A stretch of 64,000 bases of DNA from Alphaproteobacteria bacterium (GCA_016779005.1 JADHOL010000003.1:1-64000), one strand, 5' to 3'. Positions 1-6,495 are shown, counted from the first letter of the stretch. The notes: generated by a model not told the origin, from the sequence alone. Translations and numbers: made by a program.

Positions 1-6
1 TTGTTA

Positions 7-24
7 TTGAAGGTTGTTGTCGTT
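7..24. repeat. Left copy of a short direct repeat, possible attachment-site half
   Basis: This short stretch recurs in the same orientation at 5178-5194 with a single one-base gap. The two copies flank the copper cassette and the polymerase-like gene. The right copy lies inside an imperfect palindrome, which would suit a recombinase or regulator site. The left copy sits at the window edge, so its outer context cannot be seen. Calling this an attachment site is inference from position only. Confidence 0.25.
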
Positions 25-110
25 TCTTTAGATACCCTTAGATGACAATAGTTCGCCTGTTCAAAGGCTCAACCTTAGACAGACTGATGATTAATTGGCT
101 GGGGTGTCTG

Positions 111-246
111 ATGTTATCAAAAGAAGGGGTTTAGAATGCCGATTGCTGACTCATACGGAGTCACTGAGTGGGTGTAAGAGGGTGGTGATATGTGAAGTAC
201 TGTAGAGGGTCTTAGGGGGCGCTGGTGAGTCTTATTTGGGGTTGTC
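111..246 (+). repeat. 136-bp dispersed repeat, left copy (inverted relative to 6496-6631)
   Basis: The reverse complement of 6496-6631 aligns along this whole stretch with two one-base gaps. By eye roughly three quarters or more of the bases match, with a near-identical block at 220-246. Both copies keep a small hairpin, GACTC-5nt-GAGTC (148-162 here), and a short reading frame beginning MxIADSY. The two copies point toward each other across the copper and polymerase region. Function is unknown. It behaves like a dispersed mobile or regulatory repeat rather than a gene. Confidence 0.75.
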
Positions 247-302
247 TTGTCTTCCAAAAAGTAAGGGGTAGCATGACAATGAACTACCCCTTTGCCTACT
301 TT

Positions 303-338
303 TAACGTCATTTTTAGGGAGGAAAGTAAATGACGTTA
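303..338. other. Perfect 11-bp inverted repeat (hairpin)
   Basis: Arms 303-313 and 328-338 pair perfectly over 11 bases around a 14-base loop that holds a GGAGG. A four-codon frame starts in the right arm. It has no T-tract, so it is not a clear terminator. It lies about 130 bases downstream of the copper operon's last gene, on the side where that transcript would end. It could be an operator or an mRNA-stabilising 3' hairpin. Confidence 0.4.
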
Positions 339-470
339 GTTTGATACAAAATAGTCTTGCTGCATCATACTGCTAATATTACAGGAGGGTGGTGCATTAT
401 TTGCAACGCTAATAAAGTCTTGATTGATTCTTGAACAAAAACATAACTTCATTATTAACTCATGATTTTT

Positions 471-1076
471 TCAATGATGACCTTTTGCCATCCTTTCGTG
501 AACGGCTTTCATTCCCCTTTCAGACATATCACTCACTTCAGCAGCATGAGTTTGCAACAATTTAACAACTAAGGGATTAATGGAAATTTGACTCACTTTT
601 ATGCCCAAATCGGTAAGCTCAATCTCTGTATCTATCTCATCATAAAATTTGAAAAGTGAATCTAACGTGGGAGATTGAATAATTACTTCTGGATTGTTAC
701 CCTCTTGAAGGCGGGTGACCATCATCGCGACGTGAGTTACTATTGACTGTCGCAATTTATCATCTTCTGCCTCTGTTACGGTGATTATTCCCCGCTCAAT
801 ATTGGAAACTTTCCGATTTATGCTTTCATGAAACGTGAATATCCTCTTTAAATCGCTAACTTCTTGTGAGGTAGTATTTTTACCTTGCAAACCTGGCATA
901 TTCACTTCGTCATGAACATGTTTACCCATTTCACCAGAAATTGACATGTGTTCTCCATGATGTGAACTATGCATTTTTGAATAATTGGATTGAGTTGTGT
1001 CTGCATTAAGATGAGCCGCGGGTATTACCCCTCCAATTGTTAAGATTAGAAGATATTTTAGCGAGCTTTTAATCAT
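471..1076 (-). CDS. Exported histidine- and methionine-rich protein of the copper cassette
   Basis: A 201-residue protein that I do not recognise as a named family. It begins with a signal peptide (basic MIKSS, then a hydrophobic stretch to about residue 25). The mature N-terminus is rich in His and Met (SSHHGEHM, GKHVHDE), and the chain ends KGHH, the composition expected of a periplasmic copper- or silver-handling protein. The rest is helical and charged. It is the last gene of a minus-strand set with a c-type cytochrome and a DUF4396 protein, downstream of a CueR-type promoter. Role inferred: periplasmic metal binding. The gap of about 100 bases to the cytochrome gene leaves open a promoter of its own. 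Confidence 0.8.
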   Translation of the reverse strand: MIKSSLKYLLILTIGGVIPAAHLNADTTQSNYSKMHSSHHGEHMSISGEMGKHVHDEVNMPGLQGKNTTSQEVSDLKRIFTFHESINRKVSNIERGIITVTEAEDDKLRQSIVTHVAMMVTRLQEGNNPEVIIQSPTLDSLFKFYDEIDTEIELTDLGIKVSQISINPLVVKLLQTHAAEVSDMSERGMKAVHERMAKGHH

Positions 1077-1173
1077 TAATTTATCCTGTTAGTTAGTGAA
1101 ATCAGAAGGTTAGAATACTAAATTGCCTTTTTCTATGATGCTTTATGTCATTTCTTTGCAAAGGTATAACTTC

Positions 1174-1674
1174 CTACTTTAAAATTGTACGAGCATTTAT
1201 TTGGTCATGCTGCCGCTGTATGCGGCTAGGCCAAGTACTCTTTATGTAAGATAGTGCTGCCAAAATTTCCCCATCAGTCAGCTTGTCTTCATAAGCGGGC
1301 ATGTTATTGGGGTATGTTTTGCCAATCATTTCTTCAATGCCATATTTAGTCATCAAAAAAAGGTATGAATCTGGGTGATGCCAAGTATGCCCTGTTTCAT
1401 CATGAGGTGGCGCAAGCAAATACCCATCAGCATCTCTCTGCCGCCAGTTGGCTTGACCCTTTAGAGCGATACCATGACATGATGCGCAGTTTTCGGCGTA
1501 CACATCCTTCCCCAAATCTACAATAGCACTATCTTTGTGTTGTAGAGATATGTCTGGTTCAGCTTTTTTTACTGGCCATGCAAGGTAAAATATAATGCCT
1601 CCAACCATCATTGAACCCACAACCGATAGTAGTAAAGGCAATAGTTTCAATTTGATTTTATGATGCATTCTCAT
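1174..1674 (-). CDS. Membrane-anchored class I c-type cytochrome
   Basis: A 166-residue protein with an N-terminal membrane anchor (about residues 9-33) followed by one cytochrome c domain. The haem site CASCH is near residue 63, and a distal methionine candidate lies in NNMPAYEDKL about 60 residues later, the usual spacing for class I cytochromes. The C-terminal helix ALSYIKSTWP is typical of the family. The start is one base beyond the stop of the DUF4396 gene, so the two are probably co-translated. Position under a CueR-like promoter suggests periplasmic electron transfer connected with copper stress, for example reduction of metal or oxidase support. That link is inference. Family assignment is firm. 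Confidence 0.9.
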   Translation of the reverse strand: MRMHHKIKLKLLPLLLSVVGSMMVGGIIFYLAWPVKKAEPDISLQHKDSAIVDLGKDVYAENCASCHGIALKGQANWRQRDADGYLLAPPHDETGHTWHHPDSYLFLMTKYGIEEMIGKTYPNNMPAYEDKLTDGEILAALSYIKSTWPSRIQRQHDQINARTILK

Positions 1675-1675
1675 C

Positions 1676-2122
1676 TCAATGACAGCCTTTTCCGAGAACC
1701 TTCAGACGCCAGTAGTTATAGGGAAGAGGTGTAACGAAACCTGCAACAAGCATAAACGGTATTACCCACCAAGTTAAAATAGCGCCACCTGTTAGCAGGA
1801 CATCAGTAACGTTCATAGCAGCCTCCATAGCTATCATGGATATCAACGACATACCAATGGCTGTTTTAAAGGCAAGTTTGAGCAACATCTGTCTAGAAAG
1901 GATGATTGTTTCAAGAAGAATTGATGTTATTAGTCCATTTAAAATTGCCAAGCTCATGATTGCCCAAACAGGCCAGTCGATACCCATAAACTGAAAGTAA
2001 GCAATAGTTCCCAAATCTCCGATGGCACAACCCAACAAGCACCATGATGTGTTATAAGAAGCTCTTTTCCATGTGTGCTTGCAAAGCCAATTTATGGCAA
2101 GATTCGCTGTTAATGCTGTCAT
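1676..2122 (-). CDS. DUF4396 family integral membrane protein
   Basis: A 148-residue polytopic membrane protein with about four hydrophobic segments. It matches the DUF4396 pattern as I know it: CAIGDLGTIAYF near the first segment, NGLITSILLET in the second, and MSLISMIAMEAAMN with a conserved acidic residue inside the membrane. The start codon follows a strong GGAGG site. It is the first gene of the set driven by the CueR-type promoter, directly ahead of a cytochrome c gene. DUF4396 proteins have no proven biochemical role that I know of. Metal transport or membrane copper handling is the reasonable guess from context. Confidence 0.85.
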   Translation of the reverse strand: MTALTANLAINWLCKHTWKRASYNTSWCLLGCAIGDLGTIAYFQFMGIDWPVWAIMSLAILNGLITSILLETIILSRQMLLKLAFKTAIGMSLISMIAMEAAMNVTDVLLTGGAILTWWVIPFMLVAGFVTPLPYNYWRLKVLGKGCH

Positions 2123-2143
2123 ATTTGACCTCCTTAGTTATAT

Positions 2144-2174
2144 CGTATAAACCCTCCACTAACAGGAGATACAA
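2144..2174 (-). promoter_or_regulatory. MerR/CueR-type promoter with a 19-bp spacer and dyad operator
   Basis: Read on the minus strand there is a -35 box TTGTAT (2169-2174), a 19-base spacer and a -10 box TATACG (2144-2149). The spacer carries a CTCC-N7-GGAG dyad (2154-2168). Overlong 19- to 20-bp spacers with a central dyad are the hallmark of promoters that MerR-family activators untwist. It drives the DUF4396-cytochrome-His-rich set and lies just upstream of the divergent regulator gene at 2182. Confidence 0.8.
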
Positions 2175-2181
2175 GAGAAAA

Positions 2182-2580
2182 ATGAATATAGGAAAAGCGT
2201 CCAAATTATCTGGCCTCACAGTAAAAACTGTAAGATATTATAGCGACATAGGGATTATTAATCCTAAGATTAATACTAGCACTGGCTATAGGAGTTTCTC
2301 AGAGCCTGATTTGGCCAAACTTCAGTTTATATCCAAAGCACGTAAATTTGATTTTAGCTTGGATGATTGCAGAGAACTGATTTCACTTTATGAGAATACC
2401 GAACGTTCTAGTAAAGAAGTTAAGGCCCTGACACTATTAAAAATCGCAGAAATTGATACTAAATTATCGGAGTTAAATATGTTGAGGGAACAGCTAAGCA
2501 CCTTAGCTTCTGCTTGCAAGGGTGATGACAGACCTGACTGTCCTATTTTAGAAGCACTTTCAGATAAAACGGATATGTGA
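2182..2580 (+). CDS. cueR: MerR-family transcriptional regulator, CueR-like
   Basis: A 132-residue MerR-family activator. The N-terminal winged helix-turn-helix reads MNIGKASKLSGLTVKTVRYY and continues with the family RSF wing. A long dimerisation helix (about residues 75-108) precedes a C-terminal metal loop, C-x7-C (CKGDDRPDC), the spacing of the copper and silver sensor CueR. An in-frame start at 2044 would add 46 residues unlike any MerR protein and would cover the divergent promoter, so the ATG at 2182 is chosen. It sits divergent to the DUF4396 operon and should activate it, and probably itself, on copper or silver. Metal choice is inferred from the loop. Confidence 0.9.
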   Translation: MNIGKASKLSGLTVKTVRYYSDIGIINPKINTSTGYRSFSEPDLAKLQFISKARKFDFSLDDCRELISLYENTERSSKEVKALTLLKIAEIDTKLSELNMLREQLSTLASACKGDDRPDCPILEALSDKTDM

Positions 2581-2583
2581 TAG

Positions 2584-2765
2584 AATGATGGAAGTTACTA
2601 CCAAATCTTTTGGACTTTACTCTTCAATAATTAGAGGGATTTAAACCTTATATTCAAATTTGGCACTAAACCAGTCTGTTTATGGAATTGTTCAGAGAGT
2701 ATTCTCATTCCTAACTCCTGGTCGGACTTACGAACAATAACCAATCATAAAAGCGAAGAAGACAA
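2584..2765 (-). pseudogene. Decayed 3'-end copy of the polymerase-like gene at 3340-4641
   Basis: This stretch aligns base for base, with a few gaps, to about 3280-3457, which is the last 120 or so coding bases of the polymerase-like gene plus its downstream flank. Translated on the minus strand it still reads VRKSDQELGMRILSEQF and then a stop at 2631-2633, matching VRKSDQELAMRILSEQF of the intact gene. A one-base deletion falls just after the motif-C tyrosine-aspartate. It directly follows the regulator stop codon. The two copies are direct repeats about 0.7 kb apart and enclose the small gene at 2876-3217. Confidence 0.85.
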
Positions 2766-2875
2766 CAAAAGATAGATGACCTAATAGTAGCTATCAGCAT
2801 AGCAATAGCCTTAGGTATTGGGCTAAGTGTCATCGCAGGAATTGTTTGGCTTCTCGCATACTCACGTAACTAATG

Positions 2876-3217
2876 CTATTCGTGTTCCCCACCGTTACCT
2901 CTTCCCAATCCACCAAAGTAATTTGGTTTTCTCTTGGCGGTCTCAAACGTGCCAAAGGTTATAAAAACTCCAGCTATCACTAAAGCATGTGCAATAGCAC
3001 TTATTTGAAATACTAAAATAGAGCCGACTGACATACTAAAGATAATACACCACATCCATGCAAGAACCTGCATAACAAGGTGTCTAGTGTTCACATCTGC
3101 AATATTCGAGAGGGGGTTTCGAGTACTGTTCATAATCATATTATATATATTCTTTATCATTGTAATGTTTCCTTCCATGATAACTATATACGAAGATTTA
3201 TGCCGAAGAGATTTCAC
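2876..3217 (-). CDS. Small two-helix membrane protein, unknown function
   Basis: Up to 113 residues. The likely start is an internal Met, MEGNITMIKN or MIKNIYNM, because the first residues are basic and unlike the rest. Two hydrophobic segments follow (about 46-66 and 70-90), then a basic, glycine-rich tail. The block RHLVMQVLAWMWCIIFS looks conserved in character, with paired aromatic residues at the membrane edge. I do not recognise a named family. It lies between the two copies of the polymerase 3' end and on the same strand, so it may be cargo of the element. The tail ends GGEHE. Confidence 0.6.
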   Translation of the reverse strand: MKSLRHKSSYIVIMEGNITMIKNIYNMIMNSTRNPLSNIADVNTRHLVMQVLAWMWCIIFSMSVGSILVFQISAIAHALVIAGVFITFGTFETAKRKPNYFGGLGRGNGGEHE

Positions 3218-3339
3218 ATAAGTCTTAGCAGAGTAGTAACTTGGGATGCAGTGGGCGACAGCACAGAGGGTCTGTTCGTCTATAATGGAACAAGTTACTA
3301 TTATATCTTTTGAACTTTACGCTCCAATAAGTAGGGGGT

Positions 3340-4641
3340 TTAAAACCCTTTCTTCAACTTTGGTACTAATCCTGTTTGTTTATAGAACTGCTCAGAGAGT
3401 ATTCTCATTGCTAACTCTTGGTCAGACTTACGCACAATAACGCAATCATATACAGGTAACGCTGGAGCGTTATGCACACTCATTAGTTCCAAAATAGTGC
3501 CAATTACGATTTCACTTTCCAAGTACATTAGTTTTGACCAACCAATGTCTTCTAAAGGTAAATCAGCCATAAAAGGGAAATACTCCAGCACCACTTTTTC
3601 GACCTTCCTTGCAGTCATCCAAGGCTTGTACTCAGGACATTTCTCCTTAATTTCTCGAAGCGACTTTGGCAGCCATTGCCTTGGAAACCTTCCAAGACCA
3701 AAACTTATGGCAAACCACATCTTAACAACTTCTCTTGGTATATTCCCGATGGCATATATATCTTCTCTAGTAGGAAGGGGTTGTTGTTTTATGCCATGCA
3801 TTATCGATATGTAAGTAGCATTAATGTCTACCTCCACAACATCCTCTCCATCTATCTTAATTAACTTACGCTTATCTTTATTCATTCGTATATAACCACC
3901 ACCATCGGCATGATTAAGACGACCACCTCTATCAAAGTTAAAGTTAGGAGCATCACCTTCATTAAATATACGCCTTAACCCTCCAAACGACATAGCCTCA
4001 TAAGTAAAAGAGGATAGGAACTGGTTTATTAATAAAACCTGCCACTCCAATTCTTTGTATTGCCTAGTTTCGGGCACTTTCATCTTCTTGCCTTTAAGTT
4101 TGCCTTTGGATGCCTTGCGTACCTCGATTACCTTTCTTGGAAGATGGGTGATAAAATGCTCGTGGATTGTGTCTTTTGTTATCCCGTTATCTTCAGCTAA
4201 CTGGATGAGTGCGTCGGTAGGTCTAAATCGAGTTGCTCGACCAGGGGCGAATGTCTCTTCTTGACCTTCTTCCCAAGTAAAAGGTCTATGGTTGCGACCT
4301 AACACAACCTCAATAAGACTTTGTTTTTCCATTAGGCTCTTGGTTATCTTGAAGTTGTCATACCCGACAGGGGCTTCGGAGAAAGCAGCTGCAGATAATC
4401 CATGGTAAGACCATCTGTTCTCTTCTTGCTCAAATCCAAGCAATAAGTCTCCTAAGATAAGACCAACTGCCTCTCTAAATGCCTTTTCATCATTAGCTTT
4501 TCGTTTGCGCTTTCGCTTTTCTATAGATTGTATTAAGTCTAATACTGATGATGTTAATTGTAGGGCATCGTTAGTAGTTGGTGGGGAGCTAAAGGTCATG
4601 TATCTTGCCTCTAGAATTTCCTTAAATTCTAACATAGACAC
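3340..4641 (-). CDS. Mobile-element protein with a polymerase-A-like palm (putative)
   Basis: A 433-residue protein. The C-terminal half carries three ordered motifs like those of family A polymerases. Motif A is EVDINATYI with Asp272. A motif-B-like helix is REVVKMWFAISFG with Arg303 and Lys307 at the R-x3-K spacing of Pol I. Motif C is LPVYDCVIV with Asp399 in place of the usual His-Asp. The helix before motif C (LESEIVIGTI) also fits. I know related proteins only as unannotated genes in bacterial mobile elements. The N-terminal 200 residues are charged and unrecognised, with no exonuclease motifs. The listed start is GTG; ATG at 4635 is possible. Polymerase activity is inference, and the fold assignment is moderately supported. 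Confidence 0.6.
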   Translation of the reverse strand: MSMLEFKEILEARYMTFSSPPTTNDALQLTSSVLDLIQSIEKRKRKRKANDEKAFREAVGLILGDLLLGFEQEENRWSYHGLSAAAFSEAPVGYDNFKITKSLMEKQSLIEVVLGRNHRPFTWEEGQEETFAPGRATRFRPTDALIQLAEDNGITKDTIHEHFITHLPRKVIEVRKASKGKLKGKKMKVPETRQYKELEWQVLLINQFLSSFTYEAMSFGGLRRIFNEGDAPNFNFDRGGRLNHADGGGYIRMNKDKRKLIKIDGEDVVEVDINATYISIMHGIKQQPLPTREDIYAIGNIPREVVKMWFAISFGLGRFPRQWLPKSLREIKEKCPEYKPWMTARKVEKVVLEYFPFMADLPLEDIGWSKLMYLESEIVIGTILELMSVHNAPALPVYDCVIVRKSDQELAMRILSEQFYKQTGLVPKLKKGF

Positions 4642-4739
4642 TCAGTCCTTACGCTTTCTAGCATGCTCCGGTCTACCTATAGGCATAGCTCTACTTTGGT
4701 GTTATCCACTACATCTACTACTAATATCTATAACTATAG

Positions 4740-4831
4740 TTCCTTAAGATACGATGGAGACACTTAGGCAACAATATGTCTAAAGTTACTTAAGATACTA
4801 TGGAGATACTTAGGCAACAATATGTCTAAAG
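4740..4831. repeat. Two tandem 46-bp direct repeats (iteron-like)
   Basis: 4740-4785 and 4786-4831 are head-to-tail copies that differ at only three positions. They lie about 100 bases upstream of the polymerase-like gene and directly downstream of a small membrane-peptide gene. Tandem repeats of this size next to a replication-type gene resemble iterons or an operator array, but two copies are few for an origin. Role unknown. Confidence 0.8.
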
Positions 4832-4857
4832 ATAAACCATAGTCCTTAGTTGTTTTG

Positions 4858-5022
4858 TTAGTAGAAGAAGGTGAATAGTAACTTATAGAAGAAGAACCTG
4901 TAGCTGTTTACCATAGCGAATATGTCGTACACCACAGCAACTGCTAATACTATAACTATAGCAATCGATAGATAACTAATGATGCTCTTTAGTTTACGAA
5001 AGTTAGACTTCAGTCTTCTCAT
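4858..5022 (-). CDS. 54-residue membrane peptide upstream of the polymerase-like gene
   Basis: An open frame of 54 codons on the minus strand. It begins with a strongly basic segment (MRRLKSNFRKLK), then one clear transmembrane helix (about residues 15-37) and an aromatic, basic tail ending LLFTFFY. The positive-inside pattern is that of a real single-pass membrane protein. It points the same way as the polymerase-like gene and sits between the terminator at 5145 and the tandem repeats. The ribosome site is weak (a GAG just upstream). No family recognised. It may be a regulator or a lysis- or toxin-type peptide of the element, which is speculation. Confidence 0.45.
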   Translation of the reverse strand: MRRLKSNFRKLKSIISYLSIAIVIVLAVAVVYDIFAMVNSYRFFFYKLLFTFFY

Positions 5023-5144
5023 GTCTCGTTTTTATGAAGTTCCCATACTACTTATAACCAACTTTGGCATAAGTCTTGCCTTAGTAAAGGATATTATTCT
5101 CCAGTGACGTACTTTTGACGTTACGCATAATCCTCCCTAGACTT

Positions 5145-5172
5145 TAGACCACCTTCGGGTGGTCTATTTTTA
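5145..5172. terminator. Rho-independent terminator, possibly bidirectional
   Basis: A perfect 9-bp stem (5145-5153 with 5158-5166) closes a TTCG tetraloop and is followed on the plus strand by TTTTTAT. On the minus strand it is followed by AAAG, so plus-strand termination is better supported. It separates the polymerase-like unit from the small genes beginning at 5294. Confidence 0.8.
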
Positions 5173-5177
5173 TGTCG

Positions 5178-5214
5178 TTGAAGTTGTTGTCGTTACCTAA
5201 GGTAAGACAACTTC
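5178..5214. repeat. Imperfect palindrome containing the right copy of the direct repeat at 7-24
   Basis: Outer arms GAAGTTGT (5180-5187) and ACAACTTC (5207-5214) pair perfectly. Inner arms TTACCT and AGGTAA pair around one base. The left part repeats the sequence at 7-24 in the same orientation. It may be a recombinase core or an operator for the gene at 5294. No recombinase gene is visible in the window. Confidence 0.35.
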
Positions 5215-5293
5215 ATTTCCTCTTTGAGTTATTTAAAATTTGTGATGTAATGAGAAGCATCTGGGGAGATATTCAACTTGAGAAGGACTGGCT

Positions 5294-5581
5294 ATGTTCC
5301 CCTATAAATCCAATGCGTTTCACGCATATCAAACCAATAGAAATCCCTTAAAATTGAGATTCTTTGTTTACCTGATAGCAATTGCTTCAATATTTGGTGT
5401 GCTTGTTTTTACTGAAGCGAGGGCTGCGGTGGTAGATGATGCAAAATGTAAGTTTTTATCAGACAGAATGATTGAAATGAAAGACGCAGTAGAGCGATAT
5501 GAAACTTTAATCATGGAAATAGAAGAAAATTTGGATATTGATCAATTTGCTACCATCTACAACGCTGCTTGCAAAGATTAA
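5294..5581 (+). CDS. Small exported or membrane-anchored protein, unknown function
   Basis: A 95-residue protein that I do not recognise. An AAGGA site lies about six bases before the ATG. After about 22 polar residues comes a hydrophobic segment (FFVYLIAIASIFGVLVF) ending in EARAAVV, which resembles a signal-peptidase site. The mature part would be about 50 residues, helical and acidic, with two cysteines, one near its start (DAKCKF) and one near its end (NAACKD), able to form a disulfide in the periplasm. It stands alone between a terminator and the DUF3303 gene, and no function can be given. Confidence 0.6.
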   Translation: MFPYKSNAFHAYQTNRNPLKLRFFVYLIAIASIFGVLVFTEARAAVVDDAKCKFLSDRMIEMKDAVERYETLIMEIEENLDIDQFATIYNAACKD

Positions 5582-5674
5582 CATTTTAAGTTTGCTCGTC
5601 TGTCACATAATTGCAATGATTGATAAATATTGTGAGTAGATAATAAAAAGATGATTATTTGAAAGGATAATAAA

Positions 5675-5974
5675 ATGTTATTTATGTGTGCATACCAAGT
5701 CGATAGAGATAAGCAAGCTGACACTCAAGCATTTTTCGCTAACATGACACAAGAACAAATAGATGGCGAAGTTCCTGATGGAGTTAAGCAAATTGGTCGT
5801 TGGCATGATATGCCAAATGGCAGAGGTTGGGCAGTTATAGAAGCTGATAGTCAAGAAGCTTTAACATCTTGGATGATGGGATGGTCAGGTCAGGCAACAT
5901 TTCCATTAGTCACTCCAGTTATGGATGACACAGATGGTCGTAAATTAGTGAAAGCCATGCTTGATAGTCAGTAA
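5675..5974 (+). CDS. DUF3303 family protein
   Basis: A 99-residue protein of the DUF3303 family. The hallmarks are the opening MLFMCAYQV, PDGVKQIGRWHDM in the middle, then GRGWAVIEADSQEAL and a tryptophan-rich helix with PLVTPVMDD. The family is small and likely folds as a dimeric alpha/beta ferredoxin-like barrel. No reaction is established that I know of. An AAGGA ribosome site precedes the start. It is monocistronic, with a terminator about 25 bases after the stop. It sits in a stretch of similar-sized small proteins (GYD at 7171 and unknowns at 7980 and 10690). Confidence 0.85.
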   Translation: MLFMCAYQVDRDKQADTQAFFANMTQEQIDGEVPDGVKQIGRWHDMPNGRGWAVIEADSQEALTSWMMGWSGQATFPLVTPVMDDTDGRKLVKAMLDSQ

Positions 5975-5999
5975 AATAGTAAATTATCATACGTTCTTT

Positions 6000-6039
6000 A
6001 AAGCTCCAAAGTTATACCTTTTTTCTTTGGGGCTTTTTA
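6000..6039 (+). terminator. Rho-independent terminator after the DUF3303 gene
   Basis: The 12-base arms 6000-6011 and 6025-6036 pair with one G-T wobble and are followed by a T-run. It lies 25 bases past the stop codon of the DUF3303 gene. Confidence 0.85.
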
Positions 6040-6111
6040 ATTGCTTTTGCTTATTGTATCCATCGTTGCGCAAGTGCAGTTGAACCCTAATTTGTTGTCA
6101 TTACGGTTACC

Positions 6112-6366
6112 TCAGCGGTCTAGCTCAACGCATTGGAGCTTGTCTACCCAACGTGTAGTGTCATACATATTATCATTTATCAAAACAGGGTCACCATTAT
6201 CAGTCTTTGTTATCTCTAGTTCATGTTCAGCAGCAAGTTGTACTATAGCTGCATGACATTGCGCTTCCGTTTCGTATGTAGGAAATGAAGTTTCAGGGTA
6301 GAAATCAATGTCACCTTCAGGGGATGTCGTAGAGAAAATGACGGTCATAAACACCATAGCGAACAT
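6112..6366 (-). CDS. Small protein, possibly exported, unknown function
   Basis: An 84-residue frame. It begins with a short hydrophobic run (MFAMVFMTVIFS), followed by a polar domain with two cysteines (TEAQCHAAI and DKLQCVELD), aromatic residues and many acids. The pattern looks like a small exported disulfide protein, although the hydrophobic stretch is short for a signal peptide. A GGAG lies 14 bases before the start. Two overlapping tiny frames precede it (6376-6435 and one from about 6445), and the 136-bp repeat lies just beyond them. No family recognised. Codon pattern and length support a real gene only moderately. Confidence 0.45.
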   Translation of the reverse strand: MFAMVFMTVIFSTTSPEGDIDFYPETSFPTYETEAQCHAAIVQLAAEHELEITKTDNGDPVLINDNMYDTTRWVDKLQCVELDR

Positions 6367-6375
6367 AGGTTTCTA

Positions 6376-6435
6376 TTAGCTCCTTAAAAACAACAACATT
6401 AGCGACAAAATTGATGCAGCGATGGTTTTCTTCAT
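6376..6435 (-). CDS. 19-residue leader-like peptide upstream of the 6112-6366 gene
   Basis: A tiny frame with a good GGAAGG site 8 bases upstream. The peptide begins MKKTIAASILSLMLL, which is exactly the form of a signal sequence, but stops after 19 residues. The next gene starts 10 bases after the stop. It may be the original start of an exported protein cut off by a frameshift, or a leader peptide. A second frame in another phase, starting MEGFDNEENH, covers the same bases. Confidence 0.25.
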   Translation of the reverse strand: MKKTIAASILSLMLLFLRS

Positions 6436-6495
6436 TGTCAAACCCTTCCATTGGTCTTTTTATCTCCTACGATACTGCTCACAACCACTACTTTA

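Noticed and set aside
45-75. A possible tRNA T-arm (GTTCAAAGGC)
   Set aside because: No acceptor stem, anticodon arm or CCA fits around it.
117-311. A 64-residue minus-strand frame at the left edge
   Set aside because: It lies across the 136-bp repeat. The similar frame at 6411-6653 shares residues only because the DNA is repeated, and no ribosome site or family supports it.
2044-2181. A longer N-terminus for the CueR-like regulator
   Set aside because: The extra residues do not resemble the family and would place the divergent promoter inside the coding sequence.
4740-4831. A CRISPR array
   Set aside because: There are only two copies directly abutting, without spacers, and no cas genes.
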